The notes beneath the pieces were generated by a model that saw only the letters and a list, made by a program, of their open reading frames with translations, did no database searches and was not told where the DNA came from. Below, in pieces: positions 63,642-64,000 of a stretch of 64,000 nt of DNA (positions are counted from its first letter, which is position 1; every line of letters begins with the position of its first letter). The stretch is taken from assembly GCA_963791315.1 (NCBI GenBank), contig CAWBRQ010000002.1, forward strand, positions 62,001 through 126,000, written 5' to 3'. The stretch is from JACCZX01 sp963791315. Its GTDB lineage: Bacteria > Pseudomonadota > Gammaproteobacteria > Burkholderiales > Burkholderiaceae_F. The position numbers and the translations under genes are program-made.

Positions 63642-64000
63642 CTAATCGCCCAGCGCGACACCCTCACGGCGCGGATCGGCCCCACCGGCCCAACCCTGGG
63701 AACCATTCGGCAATCGGACTCTAACGATTCCCTGCAAGCCGCTCGCCATGTCGATCTCGCGCACATCGTGCCCGCGCGCTTTCAGGGCTTCGACCATCGA
63801 CGGGCTGAACTGACCACGCTCGAGCTCGGTCGGCCCGTTGCGCGAACCAAAGTTCGGCAGCGAGATCGACTGCTGTACATCCAGATTCCAGTCGAGCACG
63901 CCGACCAGCGTTTTGGCCACGTAACCGATGATCTGCGACCCGCCGGGCGAACCGACACTGCCCACCAGCTGTCCGCTGGCGCGATCGAACACCAGCGTCG
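63642..64000 (-). CDS. ggt: Gamma-glutamyltransferase, C-terminal part (partial, continues past right edge)
   Basis: The frame is open to base 64000 and ends at 63642 after 119 codons. GSVGSPGGSQIIGYVAKTLV and DWNLDVQQSISLPNFGSRN correspond to the end of the GGT small subunit, where the G-S-P-G-G-S-x-I region binds the gamma-glutamyl group, and GGADPRREGVALGD is the usual terminus. The catalytic Thr and large subunit lie outside the window. Confidence 0.88.
   Translation of the reverse strand, partial: TLVFDRASGQLVGSVGSPGGSQIIGYVAKTLVGVLDWNLDVQQSISLPNFGSRNGPTELERGQFSPSMVEALKARGHDVREIDMASGLQGIVRVRLPNGSQGWAGGADPRREGVALGD

Overview
The window reads as a chromosome segment of a betaproteobacterium, most likely Burkholderiales. 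Reasons: divergent bamE/fur with dapB-exbB-exbD behind; divergent rpsT/murJ; zapA followed by a 6S RNA; a small Trp-rich protein of a mainly betaproteobacterial family; and four TctC ('Bug') periplasmic receptors, a family hugely expanded in Burkholderiales. The DNA is GC-rich. I see no rRNA, insertion sequence, prophage or CRISPR. No gene-free stretch exceeds about 300 bases.

Left part (1-16 kb): tsaE (cut by the edge), a DUF2277 gene, queG, tRNA-Thr(CGT), a secreted DsrE-like protein, a ferredoxin-reductase fusion, argC, a transglutaminase-like protein, a membrane-anchored hypothetical, the branched-chain amino-acid ABC operon (livK-terminator-livHMGF), a dadA-like dehydrogenase, a cytochrome c, a small Trp-rich protein, and divergent ilvD and lgt. 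Next (16-21 kb) is a malonate-type module: malonyl-CoA decarboxylase, TctC receptor, enoyl-CoA hydratase-like protein, malonyl-CoA synthetase.

Middle (21-43 kb): a Crp/Fnr regulator, EVE and DUF4197 proteins, then the most interesting part. An oxalate operon (oxc-frc-ADP-forming CoA ligase) is divergent from a second Crp/Fnr regulator, with a complete tripartite tricarboxylate transporter operon (tctC-tctB-tctA) just beyond. Both operons carry the same FNR-like palindrome, ATTGAC-N4-GTCAAT, in front, and the regulator has the FNR-type E-T-L-S-R recognition motif. I infer a self-contained oxalate uptake/degradation regulon using a TTT transporter. Then come a secreted formamidase-like protein with a metal-binding protein and an unusual metal permease but no ATPase, two TctC-linked catabolic clusters with FAA hydrolases, and a Na+/H+ antiporter.

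Right part (44-64 kb): cNMP/TrxR-like fusion, 6S RNA, zapA, zapB-like, a ParA-like ATPase, exbD-exbB-dapB-bamE and fur, a ugp operon lacking ugpB, argG-hypothetical-argF-argD, an arginine/lysine/ornithine decarboxylase, rpsT, murJ, an Mpo1-like protein, a Prx5 peroxiredoxin, and the end of a gamma-glutamyltransferase.

Caution: nine conserved genes contain 13 frameshifts, and a tenth gene probably adds a 14th. Every one is a +1 shift, meaning one surplus base. Correcting them restores full-length families, so I think they are insertion-type sequencing errors rather than real pseudogenes. They are marked 'pseudogene' because that is how the given bases read.
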